From Chersky-840 sp963838775 (GTDB lineage: Bacteria > Actinomycetota > Acidimicrobiia > Acidimicrobiales > UBA8190), in the NCBI GenBank assembly GCA_963838775.1, contig CAWISP010000028.1:248001-312000 (forward strand): a stretch of DNA of 64,000 nucleotides. The letters run 5' to 3'. Positions 8,889-18,037 of this stretch are shown here, one piece after another. Below the pieces are notes generated by a model. The model was not told the DNA's origin. It worked only from the letters and a program-made list of their open reading frames with translations, and made no database searches. Made by a program: the position numbers and the translations under genes. Every line of letters begins with the position of its first letter. The stretch's first letter is position 1.

Positions 8889-9122
8889 GTGCTCGACGAG
8901 ACCGCTCATCAGAGTCTGATCGCCGCTCTCGACGTGGCGATCAGCCGATGTGTGGACGCGTTCAACATCGCGTCGGAGGCGGGGGAGCAGGAGCTGGCGG
9001 AACGAGCCCGCACCCAGGTGACCGAACTCAAGGCGTTCCGAGCGGTAGCACTCGCCCATCCCACCCGGCGGGGCCGGTGGCAGTTCGGCCGGTCCCCGCG
9101 TGGCGACGCACGCTCTCGCTGA
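8889..9122 (+). CDS. Small helical hypothetical protein
   Basis: About 77 residues, starting at GTG 8889. The likely helical core, DETAHQSLIAALDVAISRC, is followed by AGEQELAERARTQVTELKAF and a basic tail. An earlier in-frame start exists at 8835. There is no signal peptide, membrane segment or recognised motif. It ends 11 bp before the SDR gene on the same strand, so the two may be co-transcribed. Coding status is supported by codon-position GC bias and position rather than by any family match. Confidence 0.5.
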   Translation: MLDETAHQSLIAALDVAISRCVDAFNIASEAGEQELAERARTQVTELKAFRAVALAHPTRRGRWQFGRSPRGDARSR

Positions 9123-9133
9123 GCGCCCACGTC

Positions 9134-9937
9134 ATGGCCAAGGTCGTGTTGATCACGGGAGCATCGGCCGGCATCGGGCGCGCCTGTGCCGATCGTCTGC
9201 ACGCAGCCGGATGGACCGTCGTGGGGGCGAGCCGACGAGGGACGTCGTCGGGGCCGTGGCAGGGGGTCGTCATGGACGTCGACAGCGACGATGCGGTGCG
9301 CGCCGGGATCGCCGACGTGCTGGCCCGACACGGGCGTATCGACGCCGTCGTGGCGTCAGCGGGATGGGGTGTCGCCGGTGCCGTGGAGCACACCACCATC
9401 GCCGAGGCCAAGGCCCAGGTGGAGACCAACCTGTGGGGCGCGACCCGGGTCGTCCAGGGCGTCCTCCCGGCGATGCGGAGCCAGGGCGGAGGCCGGATCG
9501 TTCTCATCAGCTCGATCGGCGGTGCCGTCGCCATTCCGTTCCAGGCCTTCTACAGCGTCAGCAAGTTCGCCCTCGAGGGGTTGGGCGAAGCACTTGCGTA
9601 CGAGGTGGCGCCGTTCGGGATCGACGTCACGCTCGTCGAGCCCGGCAACGTCCGCACCGATTTCACCGCCAACCGGAAGATGGCGGCTGCGTCTCGAGAC
9701 GACGAGGTCTACAAGAGTGCGCTCGACACGGCGGTGGGTGTGATGGAGCGCGACGAGGCGAACGGGGTGGCTCCCGACGACGTCGCCGCCGTGGTGCACA
9801 AGGTGCTCGACACCCGCCGCCCCCCTCGTCGAGTCTCGGTCGGCAAGGCCGGCGAGCGCATCGGCATCCTCGCCAAACGCGTGCTGCCCTATCGGGTCTT
9901 CGAGGCCGCCGCCAAGAGCAGCCTGGGCGTGAAGTAG
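9134..9937 (+). CDS. Short-chain dehydrogenase/reductase (SDR family)
   Basis: This 267-residue classical SDR has the NAD(P)-binding TGASAGIG motif at about residues 8-15 and the NAG-like ASAGWG at about 78. The catalytic Ser is in LISSIGG and the catalytic pair in YSVSK. PGNVRTDF follows, as in SDRs that act on lipids or hydroxylated small molecules. An Arg after the glycine motif region (GASRRG) hints at NADP(H). The substrate cannot be read from sequence. The start is ATG 9134; the longer upstream frame has no family similarity. It converges with the phosphoesterase gene on the other strand, leaving 40 bp between them. Confidence 0.9.
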   Translation: MAKVVLITGASAGIGRACADRLHAAGWTVVGASRRGTSSGPWQGVVMDVDSDDAVRAGIADVLARHGRIDAVVASAGWGVAGAVEHTTIAEAKAQVETNLWGATRVVQGVLPAMRSQGGGRIVLISSIGGAVAIPFQAFYSVSKFALEGLGEALAYEVAPFGIDVTLVEPGNVRTDFTANRKMAAASRDDEVYKSALDTAVGVMERDEANGVAPDDVAAVVHKVLDTRRPPRRVSVGKAGERIGILAKRVLPYRVFEAAAKSSLGVK

Positions 9938-9977
9938 GTGCACGCCCCGCCGCCGACGCCGCTGCTGACGAAGAGCC

Positions 9978-11190
9978 TCAGCCGGACAGGGTGATGCTGA
10001 GGACCTGGGACGTCCTCTGCTTTGTCTTGCCCTTGCCGAAGGTGGCGACGATCGTCACCGGGTAGGTGCCCAGGGACATCGTGCGAATTGGACGTTCCCC
10101 AGATCGTCGCCGTGCCGTTGTGATTGTTGTGGAAGTGCAGTCCGCGGGGCAGGCGCCCGTGCTTCTTGAGACGCGGCGTCGTCGACCCGGTCGTGGTGAT
10201 CGAGAACGAGAACTGCGCACCGGGCGTGGTCGTGGCACGGGCTGCGTTGGTGAACGAACCGGCCGGGGTACCGCCCGACGATGTGCCGAGAAGGGAATCG
10301 ATGTTGCCGTTGGCGCCGTTCCCGGCGTTGGCGAGATAGGGCAGTCCGTAGCGGGCTTCGATCGACCGAGGATGCCGGCGGTGTCGACCCGGGTGCTGTC
10401 TTTGACGGGTCGCGCCGCGTAGGCGGCGCTCACGACGATGGTCGGGATGTGGCCTCCGTCACCACCGTTGATTCCCGAGTTGTCGTTGTCCGACTCGTCC
10501 CATTCGATGATCACCTGGCCCCCCTGTCGGTACCAGGCCGTGCCCTGGACCTTCGGGATGAACGACGACAGGAAGGTGTCTCCCTGCTGCACCGTGCCGT
10601 CGTGCTCGTCGTCGATCAGGTTGGGCGTGTACCAGACGAAGTCCGGCGGGCTCGCCCCGTTGAGATCCGACACCATGGTTGAGGCGTCTCTGAGGGTGAT
10701 GTCGGTGTTGGGAAAGTACTCCCAGGGGACGTGGCGAACGGCGTACTCGCCCGAGCTCGTGGCCGGGTTCCCCGGCAGGTCCTCGGCGTAGGCGCGTGCC
10801 GTGAACCCGGCCGTGGCGAGTTGGTCGGCAATCGTCTTGACACCGGGGAAGCTATGGCTCGACGGGTCGTTGTCGTCTGTCACACCCTGGTTCGAGCCCG
10901 AGACGATCGTGAGGTAGTTCGGCAGCGACGGATGGCCGAAGGCGTAGCTCTGCGTGGCGAGCCCGTAGTGCGACGCCAGACTGTTGGTGAAGGGCTGATC
11001 GGACTTTCCGATGACCTCGGTGAAGTTCTTGTTCTCCATCATGACGACCATGACGTGAGGGGCGCTCGTGCCCGACGCGGGGACCACAGCCGGAGTGCCC
11101 GATACGGCGACACCACCGACCACGCAGTGCGCTCGCCGATGCCCAGGCCAATGTCCGAAGAAGGGCGCCCCGCAGGGCGCGCCTGCTCAC
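9978..11190 (-). pseudogene. Secreted phosphoesterase (PF04185/acid phosphatase-like), with two or three frameshifts
   Basis: The core from about 11123 reads HVMVVMMENKNF, GLATQSYAFGHPSLPNYL, VSGSNQGVTDD, VIIEWDESDNDNSGINGGDGG and DTAGILG, an acid phosphatase/phospholipase-C family phosphoesterase. At about 10366 the family sequence moves to another frame (IEARYGLPYLANAGNGANGN). A putative Ig-like tail follows, and near 10085 the original frame resumes (SLGTYPVTIVATFGKGKTKQ) to the stop at 9978. The signal-peptide region (GTG 11190, VSRRALRGALLRT) also lies in a different frame from the core, so a third indel near 11125 is likely. It is divergent from, and paralogous to, the next gene. The enzyme would hydrolyse phosphoester bonds outside the cell; the substrate is unknown. 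Confidence 0.75.
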
Positions 11191-11574
11191 TTGGCGACCT
11201 CACGTTGAGCGTTTCCTCGCCACTCCGAACATCGCACCCCCCAGGCGACAGCACCGTCATGAGCCTACTTCGGGCCCCACCGGCGGCGTCAGGGCCCGTA
11301 CGGGGAGTTTCCGACCCTGTTGTCGCAGACAGCGTTTATATCAGCACTATGAGCGGTGCATGAGTACGGGTCAGAACGGTAATGGGCTGCCGACTGCGCG
11401 CGATCGGTGGGCGCGGGTTGACGGACCGTTGGGGTCGCGTTGACCGTCAATTGGATCGACGCCGGTATCCTGGCAGACTGGCTCCGAACCGTCTGCGGTC
11501 CATCGTGTCGTGTGTTCGGTGCCGGCACGCAGGCAATGGTCGGTCGTGGGCGCAACCTCGATGGGGGGCATCGG
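11191..11574. other. Divergent intergenic region between two phosphoesterase paralogues
   Basis: About 380 bp separate the two diverging genes. Possible -35-like TTGACC at 11438 and -10-like TATCCT near 11467 are 20 bp or more apart, too far for a confident promoter. I see no coding frame with convincing start and codon use. Confidence 0.4.
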
Positions 11575-12475
11575 GTGGTTCTGGGATGGCCATGGAGGAG
11601 AATCGGCACGCTGGGCGTGCTCGGAGCCTTGGCGTGCCTGGGGCTGAGCAGCTGTCACTTCGCCGTTCCCCCCAAGATCATGGTCGTCATGATGGAGAAC
11701 CAGAGCTATGTCCGAGGTCATCGGCCAGCCCGTCATCGACCAACTCGCACAGCAGTACGGCCTCGCCACCCAGAGCTATGCCTTCGGCCACCCGTCGCTG
11801 CCGAACTACCTCGAGCTCGTGTCAGGCTCCAATGAAGGTGTCACCGACGACGGGGCGCCGTCCGAGCACAGCTTTCCGTCGGTGCCGACCCTGGCGGACC
11901 AACTGACTTCGGCCGGGCTACAGCGTCGCTGCCTACGCCGAGAGCCTCCCAGCCGATCCGACCAATGACTCGGGCCTCTATGCGGTGAGACACAACCCCT
12001 GGGAGTACTTCCCGAACGCACCGATCACGGTCAAGGACTCCTCGGCGCTCATCCCGGACCTGAACAGTGCCTCGCCGCCCGACTTCGTCTGGTACACCCC
12101 GAACCTCACCGATGACGGCCACACCGGGGTTCCCACCGACACCGAAGCGAACGAGTTGGCGGACTCCGGCGCGTTCCTGTCGAGCTTCATCCCCTCGGTC
12201 CAGTCCACCGCTTGGTACCAGTCGGGCGGACAGATCATCATCGAATGGGACGAGGGCACTCGACAGCGACACGTCGGGGATCAACGGTGGAGATGGCGGC
12301 CACGTCGCCGACGATCGTCGTCTCGAAGTACCTGGCGGCCAGTCCGATGCAATACTCGGGAAGCGTGTCGACGGCGGGAATCCTCGCTTCGATCGAACAC
12401 CTCTACCAGGTGCCCTTCCTCGGAGAGGCGTCCTCGGCTGCCAGCGGGAACATCAACGCCTTGCTCAACTGGTAG
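11575..12475 (+). pseudogene. Phosphoesterase lipoprotein, paralogue of the divergent gene, with four frameshifts
   Basis: GTG 11575 begins a lipoprotein signal: WPWRR, a hydrophobic stretch, then LSSC as a lipobox. PKIMVVMMENQSY follows. The frame then changes near 11707 (to SEVIGQPVIDQLAQQYGLAT), near 11919 (to YSVAAYAESLPADPTNDSG), near 12260 (to LDSDTSGINGGDGGHV) and near 12305 (to PTIVVSKYLAASPMQ), stopping at 12475. Every segment aligns with the divergent paralogue at 9978-11190, so the ancestral protein is clear. It belongs to PF04185 and would be an exported phosphoesterase. Four indels in 900 bp without protein drift look more like base-calling errors than long decay. Confidence 0.75.
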
Positions 12476-12523
12476 CGGGCTCTGGCGTGTGAAGAGCGAC
12501 CCTGTCTCGCGGCGTCGGGTTGA

Positions 12524-13784
12524 TCAGCCGAAGTCCTTCTTGAACTCGGCCAGGGCCTTGGGGAAGGTGCCGTCGAGAGGTTGTTCCGGTAGTCGGCGGA
12601 GGAGTCGTAGGACCAGACGCTGGCGAAGGCCACGTCGTTGATCGACGAACCAGTCGGCCATGTTGTCGATGAACGATCGGATCGTCGCCGAGGCCGTGAC
12701 CGTCGGTGCGGTATTCGTCGGACCACTCGGGGATGGCGATGGGCTTGTTGTGCTCGGCGGCGAAGGTGGCCAGCCAGTCGAGGCCCCACTGCTGGATCAG
12801 GTGGTGGGCCCAGGCCAGGCCGGGGGCGTGAAGGGCGTTCCCCAGAAGTTGTCGTAGACGTCGGTCCCGACGTAGTCCACGTAGGCGTTACCGGGGTAGG
12901 CCTGGTCGGGCGTGTACGCGGTGGGGACTCGGGGCGTTGGGGTTCCACAGGAACTTGAACTTCTCCCCGGGCACGGCCCGCATGGTGGTCACGATCTGAC
13001 GCCAGAAGGCGACGAAGTTCGCCGCGTCGGTCGCATTGCGCCACCGACCAGTTGAACCAATTGCCGTTGAACTCCCACCCCAGGCGCAAGATGGCGTTGG
13101 CTTCGTTGTCGCTCACCAGGTTCGTCGCCCAGGATGGTGAAGTACTGGTTGTAGGCACCGGTGGCCCCCTGGGCGTAGGAGCCCACCCCGGGCAGGATAG
13201 GCACGCCGATCACCAGGCGATACGGGGAGTGGAGCTCCACGCCTTGACGTTGGCGGCGCTGTCCATGGCGGCCCAGCCGCTTCGCCGCGTCGAGATACTC
13301 GTGGCGTAGGTCGGGTGCGTCCCGGTCGCCGAGGCGAAGGGGCGATCCCGGCCGGATCGCCTTCCCCGGCGTAGACACCGAGAGGGACGCCATGAGCGAC
13401 TCCGTTGCCGGAGCTCGAGGACGTGACCTGTCCGTTGTGGCGAATGGTTGTCGTCGGGCTATTCGGCGATGTTGACGTCGACACTCCGGTGGCCCCCGGA
13501 GCGTCGAGACTCTTCTTTTGCAGCGACGACGGGGGGGAGCCACCCGACGCTGCGATGAACGTCACGGAGCCCAGAGCGACCGCAACCGAGCCAACCACGG
13601 CCCAGGACCACCGCACCCGGGAGCGAGGTCTTCTCGAGCTGCCCGCCAGAGGAGAAGGAGGCCATTGTTGGCCGACGCCGTGTACGCGTCGGCGGCTAGG
13701 GCTGGCATACGCCCACTGCGGAAGGACCAGCCTTCCCGTGAGAAGACCGGAGCGCCGTCGCCGGGGTCGCTTGTGGGAGCTCAT
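12524..13784 (-). pseudogene. GH26-type glycoside hydrolase (endo-beta-mannanase-like), with at least five frameshifts
   Basis: From 13784 the product has a basic N-terminus, a membrane anchor/signal helix (WAVVGSVAVALGSVTF) and a Ser/Thr linker. The catalytic domain is spread over all three frames. It includes GVYAGEGDPAGIA, YRLVIGVPILPGVGSYA, ILRLGWEFNGNWFNW (carrying the likely acid/base Glu), FKFLWNPNAP, YVGTDVYDNFWG and PIAIPEWSDEY (likely nucleophile Glu). It ends in ALAEFKKDFG at the TGA 12526-12524. This order fits GH26 enzymes, which cut mannans or related beta-glycans outside the cell. Catalytic residues are all readable, so a corrected sequence would predict an active enzyme. Confidence 0.7.
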
Positions 13785-14267
13785 ACCCAGGTCCTGTCCG
13801 ACGAGCCGCCTCGCAACCCCGACATGACTTCGACCCTTCTCGGTGTTGTTCGTGACCCGCGCACGTGGTACCTCGGCGCCGTTGCTCGCCCCCCCGGACT
13901 GTTCCGACGGCCCCAGTCAGGGGCACCACTTTAGGGGGGGCTCGACCCCTGCGGTCAATGGCCCCGATCCGCCCCTCCGGCACGACCAGCGCAAAATCCG
14001 GGAATTCCTGGGCTCGGAGCCGAATCGAATCGGGAAAAGACGCTGAACGAAGGGCCTTGATCGATGCACCAGCCACGCGCATCAGAGCGGAGCGATTCCG
14101 TCCCTCGGTGTCCGTGTCTCACGTCGGGGCCTGGGCGGCAAGGCTTCGGTAGTAGTCTGAAGAGATCCCCTTGGGAGTGACGCCTCGTTTGGGCAGGACG
14201 ACCGGTTCCGGTTGTCGCCCCGTGCAGGCCGGACGCCTCTTCTAGGCATCACCAAAGGAGTCGCGTC
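13785..14267. other. Intergenic region with no recognised gene
   Basis: About 480 bp between the 5' end of the glycosidase gene (minus) and the small CxxC gene (plus). It should contain promoters for both. The last bases hold AAAGGAG, the ribosome-binding site of the next gene. I find no convincing coding frame, RNA motif or repeat. Confidence 0.5.
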
Positions 14268-14504
14268 ATGGCAGTCCCCTCTTTCCCCCAGCCCCTGGTC
14301 GCGGTCGCGACGCCGCTTCCCGATGTCGACGAGCACGAGAATGTTGACGGCGATGCGATGACCAAATGCGGCCGCTGCCGCCTCAACTTCGTTCGACATC
14401 CGTCGATCAGCTCCGACGACTCACCCAAGTGGTGGCTGTGTGCTCCGTGTCGGACCCGGCTGCTGGGCGATGAGAAGAGGACGAGTTCGCGGTGGTCGTC
14501 GTGA
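14268..14504 (+). CDS. Small double-CxxC zinc-ribbon-like protein
   Basis: This 78-residue protein is preceded by AAAGGAG seven bases before ATG 14268. It has an acidic N-terminal half and then KCGRCRLNF, about 22 residues, and LCAPCRTRLLG. Two CxxC pairs at that spacing usually hold one zinc ion. No DNA-binding helix or enzyme motif is visible. Such proteins often act as small regulators or adaptors, but the role here is unknown. It stands alone between two larger gaps. Confidence 0.65.
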   Translation: MAVPSFPQPLVAVATPLPDVDEHENVDGDAMTKCGRCRLNFVRHPSISSDDSPKWWLCAPCRTRLLGDEKRTSSRWSS

Positions 14505-14863
14505 CGCCGGCCAGTTACGTGCAGGCCCCTGTCGGCTGGTGGCAGGACTCCACAGGAACGATGCAACCCCCGGGCTCTTTCCTCTCCCCTTCGCTCCGCG
14601 TTCCCCCCGAGGGCACGGCCGGTGCCGACGACACACCCGTGCCATCATCCACGCCGGGCCGATTCACGAGATGGATGGCCACTCGTCTCCATCGTCACTC
14701 GTAGAAGCGCACCGATCGGGAAGTCGAGCGACGCTCGATCCACAAGAGTAAGGAAGCGCGCGTCGCACGACATCAAGACGCGACCCTGGCACCGTTCGCT
14801 CGTTGTAACGTCCCCGGTCGTGGATATTCCTCGGAGACGCGGAATCGCCTTTGAGGTTGAGCC
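14505..14863. other. Intergenic region with no recognised gene
   Basis: About 360 bp between the CxxC gene and the alpha/beta hydrolase. Short open frames exist on both strands but lack ribosome-binding sites and recognisable sequence. GAGGTTGAG near 14855 is the likely ribosome-binding site for the hydrolase. Confidence 0.4.
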
Positions 14864-15598
14864 ATGACGTTCGTGCTCGTGCACGGCGGTGGATCTACCG
14901 CTCGTTTCTGGGACCGGCTCGTGCCGCATCTCGATAGGCCGTCACTGGCGGTGGACCTGCCCGGGCGGGCGGGGAAACCCGCCGATCTGGCGACGCTGAC
15001 CGTCTCCGACGAAGTGGCCTCGGTGCTCGACGACATCAGCGACGCCCGACTCGTCGACCCGATCGTCATCGTGGCGCATTCATCGGGGGGGCTCGTCGTG
15101 CCGGGCGTCGTCTCGGGTCTGGACGATCGGGTCGCCCACATCGTCCTCAGCGCCGCCCTCGTGCCCCCCGAAGGTGGGTTCGGCGTCGATTGCATGCAGC
15201 CCCGGCACCGCGTCGGTCTCGTACGCACGCTCGAGCAGGCGCGTCGTGACGGCACTGTGATCACCCTGCCGGGACCCCCAGACGACCCCGAACCCTTTCG
15301 GACCGCCTACGGTGGCGACCCGCTCGATGACGACACGCTCGCCTTTGTCGTCGACCCGGTGCGACTCGTTATCGACACCGTCAATCACTACTTCCAGCCT
15401 GTGCACTGGTCGGCGGCATCTCACGTCCCGGTGACCTACGTGGTCAACGAGCGAGACCGTCCGGTCCCACCCGCGATGCAAGAGGAGATGGTCACCCGCC
15501 TCACCTGCCCGCACGTCGTGCGCCTCGACTGCGGCCACATTCCCCCCGTGACTCATCCCGAACGATTCGCCACACTGCTCGATTCGGTCCCGGGATAG
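14864..15598 (+). CDS. Alpha/beta-hydrolase fold protein (EstA/AB-hydrolase 6 type)
   Basis: This 244-residue cytoplasmic protein begins MTFVLVHGGGSTARFW; the HGGG oxyanion-hole motif directly after the first strand is typical. The nucleophile elbow is AHSSGG (Ser at about residue 74). A candidate Asp lies in NERDRP and the catalytic His is probably in CGHIPPVTHPERF near the C-terminus. It resembles small esterases and the salicylate/jasmonate-type hydrolases of AB-hydrolase family 6. The substrate cannot be deduced. The ATG start has a weak purine-rich site upstream. Both neighbours are unrelated, so it is probably monocistronic. Confidence 0.85.
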   Translation: MTFVLVHGGGSTARFWDRLVPHLDRPSLAVDLPGRAGKPADLATLTVSDEVASVLDDISDARLVDPIVIVAHSSGGLVVPGVVSGLDDRVAHIVLSAALVPPEGGFGVDCMQPRHRVGLVRTLEQARRDGTVITLPGPPDDPEPFRTAYGGDPLDDDTLAFVVDPVRLVIDTVNHYFQPVHWSAASHVPVTYVVNERDRPVPPAMQEEMVTRLTCPHVVRLDCGHIPPVTHPERFATLLDSVPG

Positions 15599-15814
15599 CG
15601 CTCCACCCACACAGCGCCGTTGCTCGATGTGATCACCCCCGGCGCTCAGGGCGCCACGAGGCCGGCACGACGGCGTGGGTCGTCCGGGGCCCGGTCGCGA
15701 GTATTCCCGAGAGTGTCGGTGCGCCGGCCGAGGCCGTTGACACGCATACGACGCACACTTAGCGTTTGAGCGTCGACCTGGAACGCAGGCCGGGCGAGGT
15801 TGAGCGGAGGCGCC

Positions 15815-16486
15815 GTGAGCTTGGCTTCCCCAACACGGTCACGGACAAACACGCGCCGACCGGTCGCTGCGTGGGTGGCGGTGAGAATGCTCGTGATCGG
15901 TGGGGGCCTACTCGTCCTCGCCACACCGGCAGGGGCAAAGACGCCGGTCGTCTCCGTGGGCAACTCGACGGTGACATGCACCGAGGTGTCGGGTCTCGAG
16001 AAGTTCGACCCTCATCTCCGCACGCCGGGGACGGTGAATGGATTGGAGACCGTGCATCTGGATCTCTCGCTCAACGGATGCGGCTCGCCGGCCCTTCCGC
16101 CGCCCATCACGATCACCGGAGAGCTCAAGGGCGCGCTGGTCGCCGACACCGGGACGAGTTGTTCGACGAACCTCGGGGCGAGTCCCTACTCGGCGGTCGG
16201 CACATTGACGGCGAACTGGAAGATCCACAAAGCCAAGGTCCTCCCCACGAGCACCTTCACACCCCAGAGGGTCAAGCTCGCCAGGGTCCAACGCAGGGCC
16301 AGGACGAATCAGACCCTCAAGGTGGGAGGCCCGGGCTCACCCCGGCCGAGCGTCGGGGGGGATTTCACCGGGGGAAACGGGGGTCGAAGCTCATCGTTCA
16401 CCCTGAGTTGGAAACGATCGTCCGTCACGTGCTCAACGGGATTGAGTGAACTGCCCATCGTTTCGGGGGTCCTGACGTTCTCCTGA
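15815..16486 (+). CDS. Secreted hypothetical protein
   Basis: GTG 15815 follows GCGGAGG. The product of about 223 residues has a Sec signal: basic RSRTNTRR, then VAVRMLVIGGGLLVLATP, with cleavage probably after PAGA. The mature part has four or five cysteines (CTEVSG, NGCGSP, SCSTN, VTCSTG) and beta-type patterning throughout, as in a disulfide-stabilised extracellular domain. A basic loop (KLARVQRRARTNQTLK) lies in the middle. I do not recognise the family. It lies 99 bp upstream of an exported phosphoesterase and fits the secreted-protein theme of this region. Confidence 0.7.
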   Translation: MSLASPTRSRTNTRRPVAAWVAVRMLVIGGGLLVLATPAGAKTPVVSVGNSTVTCTEVSGLEKFDPHLRTPGTVNGLETVHLDLSLNGCGSPALPPPITITGELKGALVADTGTSCSTNLGASPYSAVGTLTANWKIHKAKVLPTSTFTPQRVKLARVQRRARTNQTLKVGGPGSPRPSVGGDFTGGNGGRSSSFTLSWKRSSVTCSTGLSELPIVSGVLTFS

Positions 16487-16585
16487 ATCGGCGAGGCCGT
16501 TTGCTCCGTTGCCGCAAACCCGCGTGAGGTCATCGTCTAGTCTCGGCCCGGCGAACGTCAGCACGACGACGACGGATGGGGCTCC

Positions 16586-17944
16586 GTGGTGAATCTGAAC
16601 CGGCGACAGTTTCTCGGCGGCGGGTTGGCCGGTGCCGCGGTCCTGCTCGACGCATGTGGCGGTGGGTCGACCCCGGGATCGGCGGTGTCGAGCACTACGT
16701 CGCCCCGCCCGGTGGTGCGGGCGGCGGGGTCGAGACCCTATCCCGGTCGGCCCGTCGGAACGGACCAGATCCCGAAGATCGAGCACATCGTGGTCGTGAT
16801 GATGGAGAACCATTCGTTCGACAACATCCTCGGGCTCATCGGTCGGGGCGACGGGTTCACCCTCGGTCACGACGGCCAACCGACGGCCAAGAACCCCGAC
16901 GGTCACGGGAATTACGTCCATGCCTTTCACATGCCCACCGAATGCCAGACCAAGGGTGTCGGCAACGACTGGAAGGTCACCCACGAGGCGTACGACAACG
17001 GCACCTGCCAAGGCTTCGTCACCAGCACGACAGCCGAGGCCATGGGCTATTTCACGAGCGCGGACCTGCCCTTCACGTGTGGGATGGCCAAGACGTTTCC
17101 GATCGCCGATCGCTATTTCTGTTCGGCCATGGCCCAGACCGATCCCAATCGACGATTCCTCATCGCGGGCACATCGCTCGGGCTCATCGACGACACCTTC
17201 CCGTCGGCATTGCCTCCCAACGGCCTCATATTCCAGCAGTTCAACAAGTACGGGATCACCTGGAAGGACTACTACTCGACGCTACCCACCCTGGGCGTGT
17301 TCCTGCCGTTGCTCGAGGATCCGAGCCTGTCCGCGGGGCTGGCGCACATCGAAGAGTTCTACACCGACGCCGCGGCCGGGACGCTTCCCGCGTTCAGCCT
17401 CCTCGAGCCGAACTACGACACCCAGTCGGAAGAGGACCCCCAAGACGTGCAGTTCGGCGACCAGTTCATGGGCGACGTCGTCACCGCCGTGATGTCGAGC
17501 CCCAATTGGGCCTCCACCATGCTGATCTGGACCTACGACGAGCACGGCGGGTACTACGACCATGTGCCACCCCCTCCGGCGATACCGCCGGACGATGTCC
17601 CGCCCGCCTTGAAGCCCGGTGACCCACCCGGGGGTTTCGACCGGTACGGGTTCCGGGTCCCGTCGGGAGTGGTGAGCCCGTACGCCAAGAAGGACTTCGT
17701 GTCGCACACCATCTACGACCACACCTCGATTCTCAAGACCGTCGAAGAGAAGTGGAACCTTCCCGCGCTCACCCGCCGCGATGCCAACGCCACCAGCCTC
17801 CTCGACATGGTGGATCTCCGAGCGACTCCGGCCTTCTTGCAGCCGCCCACCCTGCCTGCCGCCGCCAACCCCGTACCCAAGTCGGGGTGCCTGACTTCGG
17901 GTGCCGGGATCATTCCTCCCCCCTCGGCGGTCATCAGAGCCTGA
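16586..17944 (+). CDS. Tat-exported phospholipase C/phosphoesterase (PF04185) lipoprotein
   Basis: This 452-residue protein has a twin-arginine signal (NLNRRQFLGGGLAGAAVLL) ending in a lipobox-like LLDAC, so it should be exported folded and lipid-anchored. The catalytic domain shows the PF04185 landmarks: HIVVVMMENHSFDNILG, SAMAQTDPNRRFLIAGT, WTYDEHGGYYDHVPPP and SPYAKK plus HTIYDHTSILK. The ENHSFD and DEHGG..DH residues are the metal/phosphate ligands in this family. Members cleave phospholipids or other phosphodiesters. It is intact, unlike the two shorter family members at 9978-12475. Start is GTG 16586; a second GTG follows directly. Confidence 0.9.
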   Translation: MVNLNRRQFLGGGLAGAAVLLDACGGGSTPGSAVSSTTSPRPVVRAAGSRPYPGRPVGTDQIPKIEHIVVVMMENHSFDNILGLIGRGDGFTLGHDGQPTAKNPDGHGNYVHAFHMPTECQTKGVGNDWKVTHEAYDNGTCQGFVTSTTAEAMGYFTSADLPFTCGMAKTFPIADRYFCSAMAQTDPNRRFLIAGTSLGLIDDTFPSALPPNGLIFQQFNKYGITWKDYYSTLPTLGVFLPLLEDPSLSAGLAHIEEFYTDAAAGTLPAFSLLEPNYDTQSEEDPQDVQFGDQFMGDVVTAVMSSPNWASTMLIWTYDEHGGYYDHVPPPPAIPPDDVPPALKPGDPPGGFDRYGFRVPSGVVSPYAKKDFVSHTIYDHTSILKTVEEKWNLPALTRRDANATSLLDMVDLRATPAFLQPPTLPAAANPVPKSGCLTSGAGIIPPPSAVIRA

Positions 17945-18024
17945 TCGGGTGGCCGCGTCGCCGCCCGCGCCTCGTCGACGGTGTGCACCAGTGCCGGCGC
18001 TTGGGCGCCTTCGCGACCCGCTCG

Positions 18025-18030
18025 TATGCT
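18025..18030 (+). promoter_or_regulatory. -10 box of a leaderless promoter (glycosyltransferase gene)
   Basis: TATGCT lies exactly seven bases before ATG 18038, placing the transcription start at the start codon. No Shine-Dalgarno sequence is present, which fits leaderless translation. Confidence 0.55.
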
Positions 18031-18037
18031 CGTCGTC

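Noticed and set aside
13696..14152. Overlapping open frames around the 5' end of the GH26 gene
   Set aside because: Arg/Pro/Gly-rich shadow sequences with no start signals.
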